This document shows, piece after piece, positions 9,089-19,352 of a DNA stretch of 64,000 bases (the stretch's first letter is position 1; each line of letters opens with the position of its first letter). The notes under the pieces were generated by a model that was not told the DNA's origin, ran no database searches, and was given only the letters and a program-made list of their open reading frames with translations. The position numbers and the translations under genes are program-made. Source of the DNA: Mesonia phycicola (GTDB taxonomy: Bacteria; Bacteroidota; Bacteroidia; Flavobacteriales; Flavobacteriaceae); contig NZ_FQYY01000001.1 in assembly GCF_900141885.1 (NCBI RefSeq), forward strand, positions 186,001-250,000. Reading direction: 5' to 3'.

Positions 9089-9090
9089 GT

Positions 9091-9735
9091 ATGATTTTAG
9101 ATACAGAAACAGCCAAAAAAACAGCCGAACTTTTATTGCAAATTAAAGCAATTAAATTAAACCCGCAAGAACCTTTTACTTGGGCAAGCGGATGGAAGTC
9201 TCCAATTTATTGTGATAACAGAATTGTACTCTCGTACCCTCCTATTAGAAACTACATTAGAGAAAACATCGCTAAACAAGTAGAGCAAATTTACGGTAAG
9301 CCAGATGTAATTGCTGGAGTTGCCACTGGAGCTATTGGTATTGGGATGCTTGTTGCAGAATATTTGGGCCTACCATTTATCTATGTTAGACCAGAAGCCA
9401 AAAAGCACGGGAGACAAAACCAAATTGAAGGTCATTTAGAAAGTGGGCAACACGTAGTAGTGATTGAAGATTTAATTAGTACTGGTAAAAGCAGTATAAA
9501 TGCAGTAAAAGCTCTAAAAGAAGCCAATGCCAATGTAAAAGGAATGGTTGCCATTTTTTCTTACGGTTTTGATATTGCTCAAGAAAATTTTGAAAAAGAA
9601 AATATCGACATTAACGTGTTGAGCAACTATGAGCATTTAGTTGAGCAAGCTTTAGAAACTAGCTATTTAAACAAAAAAGAAGCAGAAACATTAAGACGTT
9701 GGAGGTTAGACCCTGCCAATTGGTCTCCAAACTAA
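9091..9735 (+). CDS. pyrE: Orotate phosphoribosyltransferase
   Basis: The preferred start is the ATG at 9091, giving 214 residues beginning MILDTETAKKTAELLLQI. An in-frame ATG at 9052 would overlap the Nudix gene and add a non-conserved tail. FTWASGWKSPIYCDNR, the GVATGAIG loop and the PRPP-binding motif VVVIEDLISTGKSS are all present. The enzyme joins orotate and PRPP to make OMP in pyrimidine synthesis. It is followed 5 nt later by the SRPBCC gene. Confidence 0.93.
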   Translation: MILDTETAKKTAELLLQIKAIKLNPQEPFTWASGWKSPIYCDNRIVLSYPPIRNYIRENIAKQVEQIYGKPDVIAGVATGAIGIGMLVAEYLGLPFIYVRPEAKKHGRQNQIEGHLESGQHVVVIEDLISTGKSSINAVKALKEANANVKGMVAIFSYGFDIAQENFEKENIDINVLSNYEHLVEQALETSYLNKKEAETLRRWRLDPANWSPN

Positions 9736-9740
9736 AAACT

Positions 9741-10133
9741 ATGCATTTAGAAAGCGATATTACTACGGTTAACAAAAGCCAACAAGAAGTTTTTGAATTT
9801 TTAACCAACGTAGAAAATTACGAACAAATAATGCCAGAGAGCATTCAAAAATTTGAATTAAAAGGAGAAGATAGTTTTCTTTTTCAATTAAGTGGTATGC
9901 CCGTAATTGGACTTAAAATGCAGGAAAAGCTACCATATAAAACTGCAGTTTTAGGCTCTATGAGTGATAAATTTCCTTTTACGTTAAAAGCAGATATAGA
10001 TGCTCTTGAAGATAACAAAACACAAGTAAAATTAGTTTTTGAAGGAGAATTTAATGCAATGATGGCTATGATGGTTAAATCTCCACTTAAAAAATTTATA
10101 AATACATTGAGTGATAACTTAGGGAAGCTTTAA
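9741..10133 (+). CDS. SRPBCC-fold (START/Bet v1-like) small protein
   Basis: The start at 9741 (MHLESDITTVNKSQQEVFEF) gives 130 residues and avoids an overlap with pyrE; an upstream in-frame ATG at 9699 is inside pyrE. The pattern of an early strand, VFEFLTNVENYEQIMP, and a C-terminal helix FINTLSDNLGKL fits the SRPBCC hydrophobic-cavity fold, in a form common next to pyrE in flavobacteria. Ligand unknown. It converges on birA with a 4-nt overlap. Confidence 0.75.
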   Translation: MHLESDITTVNKSQQEVFEFLTNVENYEQIMPESIQKFELKGEDSFLFQLSGMPVIGLKMQEKLPYKTAVLGSMSDKFPFTLKADIDALEDNKTQVKLVFEGEFNAMMAMMVKSPLKKFINTLSDNLGKL

Positions 10134-10861
10134 TACAATAGTTTTACCTCCTTAATATCAAACTCATTTAAAACATTGTCTTCAAACAAAACGATTAATC
10201 GTCCTTGTTTGGAGACTTTTTTTATGATACCTGTTTTTCTTATTCCTGTAGGAAATTCAAATGTAGAAGGTTTTTCTAACCTAAATAAACTTTTATAATA
10301 CTCTTCTAAAATAGCTTCTATTGCCCAATCTTTCTTATCGTAAATATTTTTTTCAATAGTATTTACTAGCTGTTTTAATAAATATTCTAAATCAAAATGC
10401 ACTCCGGTAAGTTTTTTTAAAGATGAAGCTTTAGCCAAATCTTCAAAATCTTGTTGATTTACGTTTAAACCAATACCAATTATAGAAGAACCTACTCTGC
10501 CATTAATTAAAATATTTTCAATTAACACGCCACATATCTTTAATTGCTCTGCCAAAATGTCGTTAGGCCATTTAATATTTAATTTAGGTATATTATGTTT
10601 TTTTAAAACCTCAATTATAGAAGAAGCTACAATAGCACTAAGTTTAAATTGCTCATCAATTTTTAAGTTCAAATCATTCAGCAGTATGCTAAACGTAAGG
10701 TTCTCTCCTTTTTTAGACACCCAACTAGCTCCCATTTGCCCTTTACCCTTAGTCTGTTCTTCTGTTACCACATAGCAGTTTTCTATGCTTGGTTGCTCTC
10801 TAAAAAGTTCTCTTAAAAATAAGTTTGTAGAATCGGTGGCAAGAACTTTGATACTTTGCAT
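10130..10861 (-). CDS. birA: Biotin-[acetyl-CoA carboxylase] ligase
   Basis: 243 residues, catalytic domain only, without the N-terminal DNA-binding domain of E. coli BirA, so it should not act as a repressor. The biotinyl-AMP binding loop is KGKGQMGASWVSKKG, followed by KWPNDI and KICGVLIE. It attaches biotin to biotin carboxyl carrier proteins. It is divergent from rsfS with a 93-nt gap. Confidence 0.9.
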   Translation of the reverse strand: MQSIKVLATDSTNLFLRELFREQPSIENCYVVTEEQTKGKGQMGASWVSKKGENLTFSILLNDLNLKIDEQFKLSAIVASSIIEVLKKHNIPKLNIKWPNDILAEQLKICGVLIENILINGRVGSSIIGIGLNVNQQDFEDLAKASSLKKLTGVHFDLEYLLKQLVNTIEKNIYDKKDWAIEAILEEYYKSLFRLEKPSTFEFPTGIRKTGIIKKVSKQGRLIVLFEDNVLNEFDIKEVKLLY

Positions 10862-10926
10862 GTAAAATAAATTAGATTGCTAAAAATAATGTTGAGATAT
10901 CAACGCAAAAAAAGCGCAAAAAATAA

Positions 10927-10934
10927 TAACTTTG
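10927..10934 (+). promoter_or_regulatory. -7 promoter box upstream of rsfS
   Basis: TAACTTTG is a perfect TAnnTTTG match that ends 20 nt before the rsfS ATG at 10955. A -33 TTTG at the usual spacing is not seen. It would drive rsfS and ftsH, which are 25 nt apart. Confidence 0.5.
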
Positions 10935-10954
10935 CGAAAAATAATTAAAATTTA

Positions 10955-11326
10955 ATGGTAAAAAAAGAAAATAACACAGACCAGCTTATAACATATATAC
11001 TGAAGGGGATTGAAGAAGTAAAAGGAAAAGATATTCAAATCTTAGACCTTAGAGAAATTGAAAACACGGTTTGTGACTATTTCATAATTTGCAACGGTAC
11101 GTCTAACACTCAAGTTAACGCTATTGTAAATTCTATCCAAAAAATCGTGAGCAAGGGTCTTAAAGACAAGCCTTGGCACGTAGAAGGTACCGATAATTCT
11201 GAATGGGTACTTATTGACTACGTAAATATAGTGGTTCACGTTTTCCAAAAACACATTAGAGAATATTATGATATTGAAGGTTTATGGGGAGACGCAAAAT
11301 CAACCACTATTGAAACCAATTACTAA
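10955..11326 (+). CDS. rsfS: Ribosome silencing factor RsfS
   Basis: 123 residues of the RsfS/Iojap family. The typical segments DLREIENTVCDYFIICNGTSNTQ, with the break before TQVNAI, and a later GTDNSEWVLIDYVNIVVHVF are all present. The protein binds ribosomal protein L14 and blocks subunit joining under nutrient limitation. It heads a run with ftsH 25 nt downstream, a pairing common in Bacteroidota. Confidence 0.93.
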   Translation: MVKKENNTDQLITYILKGIEEVKGKDIQILDLREIENTVCDYFIICNGTSNTQVNAIVNSIQKIVSKGLKDKPWHVEGTDNSEWVLIDYVNIVVHVFQKHIREYYDIEGLWGDAKSTTIETNY

Positions 11327-11351
11327 AATTTCTATTAGAAAGTATTAACAC

Positions 11352-13370
<2,019 letters not shown>

Positions 13371-13378
13371 TAAAACCT

Positions 13379-13420
13379 TAAAAAATCTTGATTATACCCT
13401 AGGTACAATCAAGATTTTTT
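13379..13420 (+). terminator. Intrinsic terminator after ftsH
   Basis: AAAAAATCTTGATT pairs with AATCAAGATTTTTT across a loop of about 13 nt that itself contains CCCTAGG. The stem is followed by a T run and lies 10 nt after the ftsH stop. Confidence 0.8.
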
Positions 13421-13427
13421 ATATTTG
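13420..13427 (+). promoter_or_regulatory. Candidate -7 box for the LUD-cdsA-psd-ACBP operon
   Basis: TATATTTG matches TAnnTTTG perfectly and starts within the T run of the ftsH terminator, 41 nt before the ATG at 13469. No clear -33 TTTG is present. Confidence 0.45.
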
Positions 13428-13468
13428 AATTAGTATAAACAAACCCGGTTACTACCCTAAATTAATAT

Positions 13469-14077
13469 ATGAGTCTATTTAGAAAATTATTTTCATCCAA
13501 ATCTAAATCAGACAAAGAAGAGGATCAAAAAAATGATACCACTGGTAAGTACATGCCGGAGCCACAACTCCCAATTGACGATAACTTTGTGTATAATTTT
13601 AAAAACAATGGAGGTAAATTTCTTTATTGTCAAGATCAAGCTGATGTACAAGAAATTTTTGAGCAAATTTTACAAGAAAATAATTGGCACAATGCCGAGT
13701 GTTGTTGCTTTGATGAAAATTTAAAACAAAATTTTAAAAATTTCAATTTAAATTTCACAACTAATGGAGAAGCTAGTTTTTTTCTCTCTACTTGTGAATA
13801 TTTAATTGCAAATACTGGAGCACTTTTTATATGTTCTAATCAAATTAAGGAGAAAAAACTAGCAGAAATACCTCATAATTTTGTTATTTTGGCTTCCACT
13901 AGCCAACTGGTAGACAATATTGGCGAAGGTTTAAGAGGAATAAAATCTAAGAGTACAACAAGAATTCCTTCTAACATAACTACTATTAAAACTTTTCAAG
14001 ATAAAAAAGAAAGTGATTTTTTAAGTTATGGAAGCACCTCCAAAAATGTATATTTACTCCTACTAGAAGATTTATAA
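13469..14077 (+). CDS. LUD-domain protein (LutC/YkgG-like)
   Basis: 202 residues. The region GEASFFLSTCEYLIANTGALFIC and the later HNFVILASTSQLVDNIGEGL match the LUD fold seen in LutC-type lactate utilisation proteins. In flavobacteria this stand-alone copy usually sits next to cdsA, as here (4 nt upstream), without lutA or lutB, so a role in lactate oxidation is doubtful. Cytosolic; molecular role unknown. Confidence 0.7.
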   Translation: MSLFRKLFSSKSKSDKEEDQKNDTTGKYMPEPQLPIDDNFVYNFKNNGGKFLYCQDQADVQEIFEQILQENNWHNAECCCFDENLKQNFKNFNLNFTTNGEASFFLSTCEYLIANTGALFICSNQIKEKKLAEIPHNFVILASTSQLVDNIGEGLRGIKSKSTTRIPSNITTIKTFQDKKESDFLSYGSTSKNVYLLLLEDL

Positions 14078-14081
14078 AAAT

Positions 14082-14873
14082 ATGAGTGAACTTTTAAAAA
14101 GAACCCTTTCTGGGGTTTTCTATGTAGTATTGTTAATTTCTGCAATATTAATTTCAGAATATACTTTTATTGCATTGTTCTTTCTATTTGGTATAGTTTG
14201 CTTATATGAGCTACAAAAATTATTAAAACTAAATAGCTACTTAAATTATATTGTACTTACTATAGCTTTAGTATTTTTTGGTATTTTAAAATATCACGAA
14301 TACTCCATTATCACTCTTTTAATTGTAACTATTTTTGTAAAAATTCTTCTTTTAAAAGATTTAATCATCATAAATAAAATACCATTATTTGAGGGTAAAA
14401 AATATATTCTTACTTTATTTTACCTTATCTCATCTATTATATTTTTAACATTGATACCTTATGAAAATAAAGAATATTCTCCATATATACTTATTGGAGT
14501 ATTTTTGTTAGTTTGGTTTAATGACTCTTTTGCTTATTTAGTGGGTAAAAATTTTGGTAAGAGAAAACTTTACGAAAGAATTTCTCCTAAAAAAACTATT
14601 GAAGGCTTTATTGGCGGTCTTGTATTTGCTATGATTGCAAGTATTGGTGTCGCTTACTATACAAAAACCTTAGATTACAAAACTTGGCTAATAGTTTCTA
14701 TATTAGTTAGTATATTTGGAACCTGTGGAGATTTAATTCAATCTAAACTAAAGAGACAAGCTAACGTGAAAGATAGTGGTAATATCATGCCTGGTCACGG
14801 TGGCTTATTAGATAGACTTGATAGTATTTTATTTGCAGGAACTTTTGTTTATGCTTACTTATTAATAATATAA
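14082..14873 (+). CDS. cdsA: Phosphatidate cytidylyltransferase
   Basis: 263 residues with about seven membrane segments. The family signature is clear: ISPKKTIEGFIGGLV and, near the C-terminus, KDSGNIMPGHGGLLDRLDS. The enzyme makes CDP-diacylglycerol from phosphatidate and CTP at the inner membrane. It is 4 nt after the LUD gene and 6 nt before psd, so three consecutive genes serve phospholipid synthesis or sit with it. Confidence 0.95.
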   Translation: MSELLKRTLSGVFYVVLLISAILISEYTFIALFFLFGIVCLYELQKLLKLNSYLNYIVLTIALVFFGILKYHEYSIITLLIVTIFVKILLLKDLIIINKIPLFEGKKYILTLFYLISSIIFLTLIPYENKEYSPYILIGVFLLVWFNDSFAYLVGKNFGKRKLYERISPKKTIEGFIGGLVFAMIASIGVAYYTKTLDYKTWLIVSILVSIFGTCGDLIQSKLKRQANVKDSGNIMPGHGGLLDRLDSILFAGTFVYAYLLII

Positions 14874-14879
14874 TATAAC

Positions 14880-15527
14880 ATGTTTCATAAAGAAGGATAT
14901 AAGATTTTAGGAATTGCTATCACCATATGCGTGATTATAAACATTCTCTCTTATACATTTATTAATGTTGAATGGGTAAACCAGCTAATTTTAGCAGCAA
15001 CTATTATTATGTTTCTATTAGTGCTACAGTTTTTTAGAAACCCAAAACGTCAAACTTTAGTAAGTGATCATAATATTGTAGCGCCAGTAGATGGCAAAGT
15101 AGTGGTTATAGAAGAAGTATTTGAAAAAGAATATTTTAAAGAAAAACGCTTACAAGTTTCTGTATTTATGTCTCCTGTAAATGTACACGTAACCAGACAC
15201 CCTATTAACGGTAAAGTAGTTTTTAGCAAATACCATCCAGGTAAATTTTTAGTGGCTTGGCACCCTAAATCTAGTGAAGAAAATGAACGTACAACCGTAG
15301 TTGTAAAAAATAACGCAGTAGAAGTTTTATACAGACAAATTGCTGGAGCTTTAGCTAAACGAATAGTAAACTACGCTAAAGAAGGACAAGAAGTGGTTCA
15401 AGGAAGTGATAGTGGTTTTATAAAATTTGGTTCTAGAGTAGATCTTTTTTTACCATTAAACACACCTATTGATGTAAAACTAAATCAAAAGGTAAAGGGC
15501 GGATTAACGGTTATTGCAAAGGTATAA
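14880..15527 (+). CDS. psd: Phosphatidylserine decarboxylase proenzyme (short form)
   Basis: 215 residues, the short archaeal/Bacteroidota type. Two N-terminal membrane segments are followed by APVDGKVV and VFMSPVNVHVTRHPINGKV. The self-cleavage site is the GS in KFGSRVDLFLP, where serine becomes the pyruvoyl cofactor. It converts phosphatidylserine to phosphatidylethanolamine and follows cdsA directly. Confidence 0.93.
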   Translation: MFHKEGYKILGIAITICVIINILSYTFINVEWVNQLILAATIIMFLLVLQFFRNPKRQTLVSDHNIVAPVDGKVVVIEEVFEKEYFKEKRLQVSVFMSPVNVHVTRHPINGKVVFSKYHPGKFLVAWHPKSSEENERTTVVVKNNAVEVLYRQIAGALAKRIVNYAKEGQEVVQGSDSGFIKFGSRVDLFLPLNTPIDVKLNQKVKGGLTVIAKV

Positions 15528-15530
15528 TCC

Positions 15531-15806
15531 ATGACTAAATCTAAAAAACAATTAGATCTTGAATTTGAAGAGGCTTACCATAAAGCCTCTAAAACAGATT
15601 TGAGATTTCCTCCAGATGTTAGATTACACTTTTATGCTTATTACAAAAGAGCTACTAAAGACAACTCTACACATAAAGAAGAAAACTTAGGAAGTAGATT
15701 AATTTCTGCTTTTAAAATGAATGCTCTTTTTCAAACTAAAGGCATTAGTAAAGACCAAGCTAAACAAAAATACATAGACCTAGTTAACAAGTACATCACA
15801 GACTAA
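15531..15806 (+). CDS. Acyl-CoA-binding protein
   Basis: 91 residues of the four-helix ACBP family: LDLEFEEAYHKAS at the start, PDVRLHFYAYYKRATKD (the YKQAT motif region) and AKQKYIDLVNKYI at the end. It binds long-chain acyl-CoA in the cytosol. It is 3 nt after psd, which fits a role in lipid supply. It converges on oxyR with a 7-nt gap. Confidence 0.9.
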   Translation: MTKSKKQLDLEFEEAYHKASKTDLRFPPDVRLHFYAYYKRATKDNSTHKEENLGSRLISAFKMNALFQTKGISKDQAKQKYIDLVNKYITD

Positions 15807-15813
15807 CTATATA

Positions 15814-16743
15814 TTACCTCCACTTTACCGTTATAAATTCTTTGGTTTTATGGAAGTGACTAGGCACTACTTCTAAAATTGCATCTCTTAAATTTTTTAA
15901 TAACAATTCTTTAGTAAAACTTTTATGTACCGCTAAACCTATTTGTCTTGCTGGTTGCGGATTTTCAAATTTCTTTACATATTTTTCATCATTACTAGTA
16001 ACAGAAAGTTCTGGCAACAACGTATAGCCTGTATGACTTAATATCATCTTTTTTAATGTTTCTAAAGAACCTGTTTTAAATTTAATTCTATTCTCTGCAG
16101 AAGTTTTTTCAAGTCTGTTACAAATATTTAGAACCTGATCTCTAAAACAATGTCCTTGATCTAACAACCAAAGACCTTTTTCATCTAAATCTTCGGGAAA
16201 CAATTTTGATTGATGAAGTAATTTATTTTTTTCATCTGCGTAATACATAAAAGGCTCAGAAAACAATTTAACTTCTCTAATATTTCTCTGTTGTGTGGGT
16301 ACTACTAACATCCCTATATCTAACTTACCATTATCTAAATTTGCTAGAATATCATCACTTTGCATTTCATTAATCTCTAATTGAAGATCTGGGTGCGCAT
16401 CACTAAACGATTTTAAAAACAAAGGGATTAAATAAGGAGAAAGTGTAGGGATAATTCCTATTTTACAAATACCAGTTAGTGACTGCCTATCATCATTAAC
16501 CATTTCTTTTAAGCCCTCTACCTCTCTAATTATTTGTCTTGCCTTTAATATAAATTTTTCACCTTGGTAGGTAGGCGTTAATGGTTTTGAAGAGCGATCA
16601 AAAATTACTAAACCTATTTCATCTTCTAATTTTTTTACCTGTAAAGTAAGCGTGGGTTGTGCTACAAAACAGCTTTCTGCTGCTTTCACAAAGTGCCTAT
16701 AATTATCTAAAGCAACCACATAATGCAATTGTTGGAGCGTCAT
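15814..16743 (-). CDS. oxyR: Hydrogen-peroxide sensing LysR regulator OxyR
   Basis: 309 residues. The N-terminal LysR winged helix (MTLQQLHYVVALDNYRHFVK, then AQPTLTLQVKKLE) is followed by a periplasmic-binding-like sensor domain. The redox pair lies in GHCFRDQVLNIC; by count the cysteines are residues 199 and 208, the same numbers as in E. coli OxyR. Peroxide should form the C199-C208 disulfide and activate transcription. A small exported-peptide gene lies divergently 88 nt away and is a candidate target. Confidence 0.93.
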   Translation of the reverse strand: MTLQQLHYVVALDNYRHFVKAAESCFVAQPTLTLQVKKLEDEIGLVIFDRSSKPLTPTYQGEKFILKARQIIREVEGLKEMVNDDRQSLTGICKIGIIPTLSPYLIPLFLKSFSDAHPDLQLEINEMQSDDILANLDNGKLDIGMLVVPTQQRNIREVKLFSEPFMYYADEKNKLLHQSKLFPEDLDEKGLWLLDQGHCFRDQVLNICNRLEKTSAENRIKFKTGSLETLKKMILSHTGYTLLPELSVTSNDEKYVKKFENPQPARQIGLAVHKSFTKELLLKNLRDAILEVVPSHFHKTKEFITVKWR

Positions 16744-16778
16744 ATTTATTTTATAAATACTATAGTTAACAAAATCAA

Positions 16779-16810
16779 TTTGATAAATATACTAAAATGA
16801 CTCAAATTTG
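16779..16810 (+). promoter_or_regulatory. Promoter of the small exported-peptide gene next to oxyR
   Basis: TTTG at 16779-16782 is followed after 20 nt by CAAATTTG at 16803-16810, close to the Bacteroidota -33/-7 pair (7 of 8 at -7). It lies in the 88-nt oxyR intergenic region, so an OxyR site could overlap it. Confidence 0.5.
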
Positions 16811-16831
16811 TATCATAAAATAAAAAATGCT

Positions 16832-16984
16832 ATGAAAAAGATTATATTATTATCTACCGTATTATTCACAACTACGTTAATTGCTAAAGAAGGAATGTAC
16901 TTATATTCTTCTAATCAGAAAGTAGAATCAAAAACAACCAAACAACCGGTTCAAAAAAAGGTTAAAGGCTGTTACATTTATTAA
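16832..16984 (+). CDS. 50-residue exported peptide divergent from oxyR
   Basis: The ORF encodes a signal-like N-terminus (MKKIILLSTVLFTTTLIAKE) and a mature part of about 30 residues rich in Lys, Gln and Thr that ends KGCYIY with one cysteine. It has its own promoter-like boxes upstream and a strong terminator starting at its stop codon, so it is probably a real monocistronic gene. I do not recognise the family. Peroxide control is an inference from position alone. Confidence 0.6.
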   Translation: MKKIILLSTVLFTTTLIAKEGMYLYSSNQKVESKTTKQPVQKKVKGCYIY

Positions 16985-17018
16985 AAAAAGCCTCAAGACA
17001 AAACTTGAGGCTTTTTTT
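16983..17018. terminator. Bidirectional intrinsic terminator
   Basis: AAAAAAGCCTCAAG and CTTGAGGCTTTTTT form a perfect stem around the loop ACAAAA, with T runs on both strands. It closes the 50-codon gene on the plus strand and the M3 peptidase gene (ending at 17036) on the minus strand. Confidence 0.9.
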
Positions 17019-17035
17019 ACAATGTACGTAAAGAA

Positions 17036-19201
17036 CTATTTTTGAGGAATAGGAAAACCTCTATCTCTCATTAATGCATCTATAGTTGCATCACGACCTC
17101 TAAATTTTTTATAAGCCTCTGCAGGATCTTCTGCATTTCTTGGTGCAAATAAATATTTAACAAGTTTGTTAGCTACTTGCTTATCATAAAAACCGTTTGG
17201 AGCTTCAGCAAAAGCTTCAGCAGCATCAGAGGTTAGTACATCTGCCCACAGGTAACCATAATAACCGGTTGCGTAACCTTCACCAGAAAATACATGCCCA
17301 AATTGTGTAGATCTATGTCTCATAGGTATTTCTTCAGGCATTCCTAACTCTTTTAGTTTGTTTTTTTCAAACTCTTGCACATCTTTTATTTGCTCAGGGT
17401 CTGTAGTATGATAAATCATATCCATTAAAGCAGATGCTAAAAACTCTGTAGTAGCAAAACCTTGATTAAAAGTAGATGCTTTTTTAATTTTTTGTACTAA
17501 TTGGGCTGGCATTGGCTCACCAGTTTTATAATGTTTTAAAAATTTATTTATAACCGCATCTGTAGATAACCAACGCTCTAAAAGCTGAGATTGAAACTCT
17601 GTATAATCTCTAACACCTCCGTTTAGTGTTGGATATTTAATATCTGCTGAAAGAAAATGTAATGCGTGTCCAAATTCATGAAAAAACGTTTCTGCATCAT
17701 CCCAACTTACTAAAGTAGGCTCTCCATCTGCTGGTTTAACAAAATTAGAATTATTAGATGCTAAAACTGGATAATTTCCCATTAATTCAGACTTACTTCT
17801 ATAAGTTGTAGCCCAAGCTCCAGAACGTTTTCCTGGTCTTGCGTATGGGTCTAAATACCATAACCCTACAATTTCTCCATTAGTTTTATTAGTAACTTCC
17901 CAAACTTTTACATCTGGATGAAATACAGGAACAGAGTCTGTAGATACTGGCTCAAAATTAAAATTAAAAAGCTCTCCTGCTACATAAAATATAGCCTTGC
18001 GTAAGTTATTAAGTTCTAGATACTGTTTTACTTCTTCACTATCTAAATCATATTTTTCTTTTCTTACTTTTTCCATATAAAAACGATAATCCCAAGGCTG
18101 TATAGAAATATTTTCTCCTTCTTTCTTCGCTAATTGTTCCATATCATTTACCTCCTCTTCTACTCTCGCTAAAGCAGATGGCCAAACTGCTTTCATTAAA
18201 TTCATAGCATTTTCAGGATTTTTTGCCATTCTATCTTGTAAACGCCATTGTGCATAATTATCATACCCTAATAATGCTACTCTTTGATCTCTTAATTTTA
18301 AAATATTAAGAATCAATTCATTATTATCATTTTCATCTCCATTATTTCCTCTAGAATAATATGTTTTCCAAACTTTTTCTCTTAATTCACGATTTGTAGA
18401 ATAAGTTAAAAAAGGATCCATAGAAGAGCGAGTATTGGTTATAGCAAATTTGCCCTCTTCACCATTTTCTTTTGCAATGCCACTAGCAGATTTTATATAA
18501 CTTTCTGGCAAACCTCCTATTTGAGAACTATCTATATAAGTAATATAACTCTCTTCATCTGCCAAAATATGATTAGAAAATTGAGTATAATATTCAGAAA
18601 GTTGTTTTTCTATTTCTGCGTAAGTTTCTTTATCTTCTTTAGAAAGATTAGCTCCTTTCATCTCAAAATTCTGATAAATTAAAGCTACAGTACGTTGCTG
18701 CTCTTTAGGTAAAGCTGTTTGTTGAGAGGCATTATAAACTGTTTTTATACGTTGAAAAAGCTTCTCATTTTGTGATATTTTAGAGCTATAGTCTGAAATT
18801 ATAGGAGACAATTCTTTTTGTATTTCTCTAAATTCTGGTGAAGATAAATTACTACTATATATACCATAATATGTAAATACTCTATCTAAATCTTGGCCAG
18901 ATTTTTCAAACGCAATAATTGTATTTTCAAAAGTTGGTTCTTCTGTATTATTTGCTATTTCTTCTATTTCTTTTAAATGACTTTCTATTCCAGATAAAAC
19001 TGCTGGTTTTAACAATTCTAACTTCATCATATTAAAAGCTGGTACACCTTGATAAGGCCCTTTCCACTCAGATAGTAAAACATTACCAGACTCTTGTTTC
19101 TCTCTGTGCATTTCTTCTGTTTTAGTGTTTTCGGTTTCTTGCTTACAACTGGTAAATAGCAGCAAACTTGTAAACATTACGGTAATTGAAATTTTTAGCA
19201 T
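17036..19201 (-). CDS. dcp: M3-family dipeptidyl carboxypeptidase, lipoprotein
   Basis: 721 residues. The signal ends LLLFTSC, a lipobox, so this is a lipid-anchored version of the Dcp/oligopeptidase A family. The zinc site is FFHEFGHALH with the downstream Glu in GGVRDYTEFQSQ. FGHVFSGEGYATGYYGYLW near the C-terminus is the usual substrate-binding region. It removes dipeptides from short peptides outside the inner membrane. Confidence 0.93.
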   Translation of the reverse strand: MLKISITVMFTSLLLFTSCKQETENTKTEEMHREKQESGNVLLSEWKGPYQGVPAFNMMKLELLKPAVLSGIESHLKEIEEIANNTEEPTFENTIIAFEKSGQDLDRVFTYYGIYSSNLSSPEFREIQKELSPIISDYSSKISQNEKLFQRIKTVYNASQQTALPKEQQRTVALIYQNFEMKGANLSKEDKETYAEIEKQLSEYYTQFSNHILADEESYITYIDSSQIGGLPESYIKSASGIAKENGEEGKFAITNTRSSMDPFLTYSTNRELREKVWKTYYSRGNNGDENDNNELILNILKLRDQRVALLGYDNYAQWRLQDRMAKNPENAMNLMKAVWPSALARVEEEVNDMEQLAKKEGENISIQPWDYRFYMEKVRKEKYDLDSEEVKQYLELNNLRKAIFYVAGELFNFNFEPVSTDSVPVFHPDVKVWEVTNKTNGEIVGLWYLDPYARPGKRSGAWATTYRSKSELMGNYPVLASNNSNFVKPADGEPTLVSWDDAETFFHEFGHALHFLSADIKYPTLNGGVRDYTEFQSQLLERWLSTDAVINKFLKHYKTGEPMPAQLVQKIKKASTFNQGFATTEFLASALMDMIYHTTDPEQIKDVQEFEKNKLKELGMPEEIPMRHRSTQFGHVFSGEGYATGYYGYLWADVLTSDAAEAFAEAPNGFYDKQVANKLVKYLFAPRNAEDPAEAYKKFRGRDATIDALMRDRGFPIPQK

Positions 19202-19352
19202 ATTAATTTTTAAATTAAGACTAGATTATGTTATAAAATGTTAAATGTGGTATTATAAATGGCATATACAGTATAGAGTTACCCATTAAATTTATTATTT
19301 TTACCTCTACCCCTAGAGTGAAAAAATTAATTATAGCCATTTTATTCAGAAA

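Noticed and set aside
9052-9090. Upstream start for pyrE
   Set aside because: It overlaps the Nudix coding start and adds a non-family N-terminus; 9091 fits the family.
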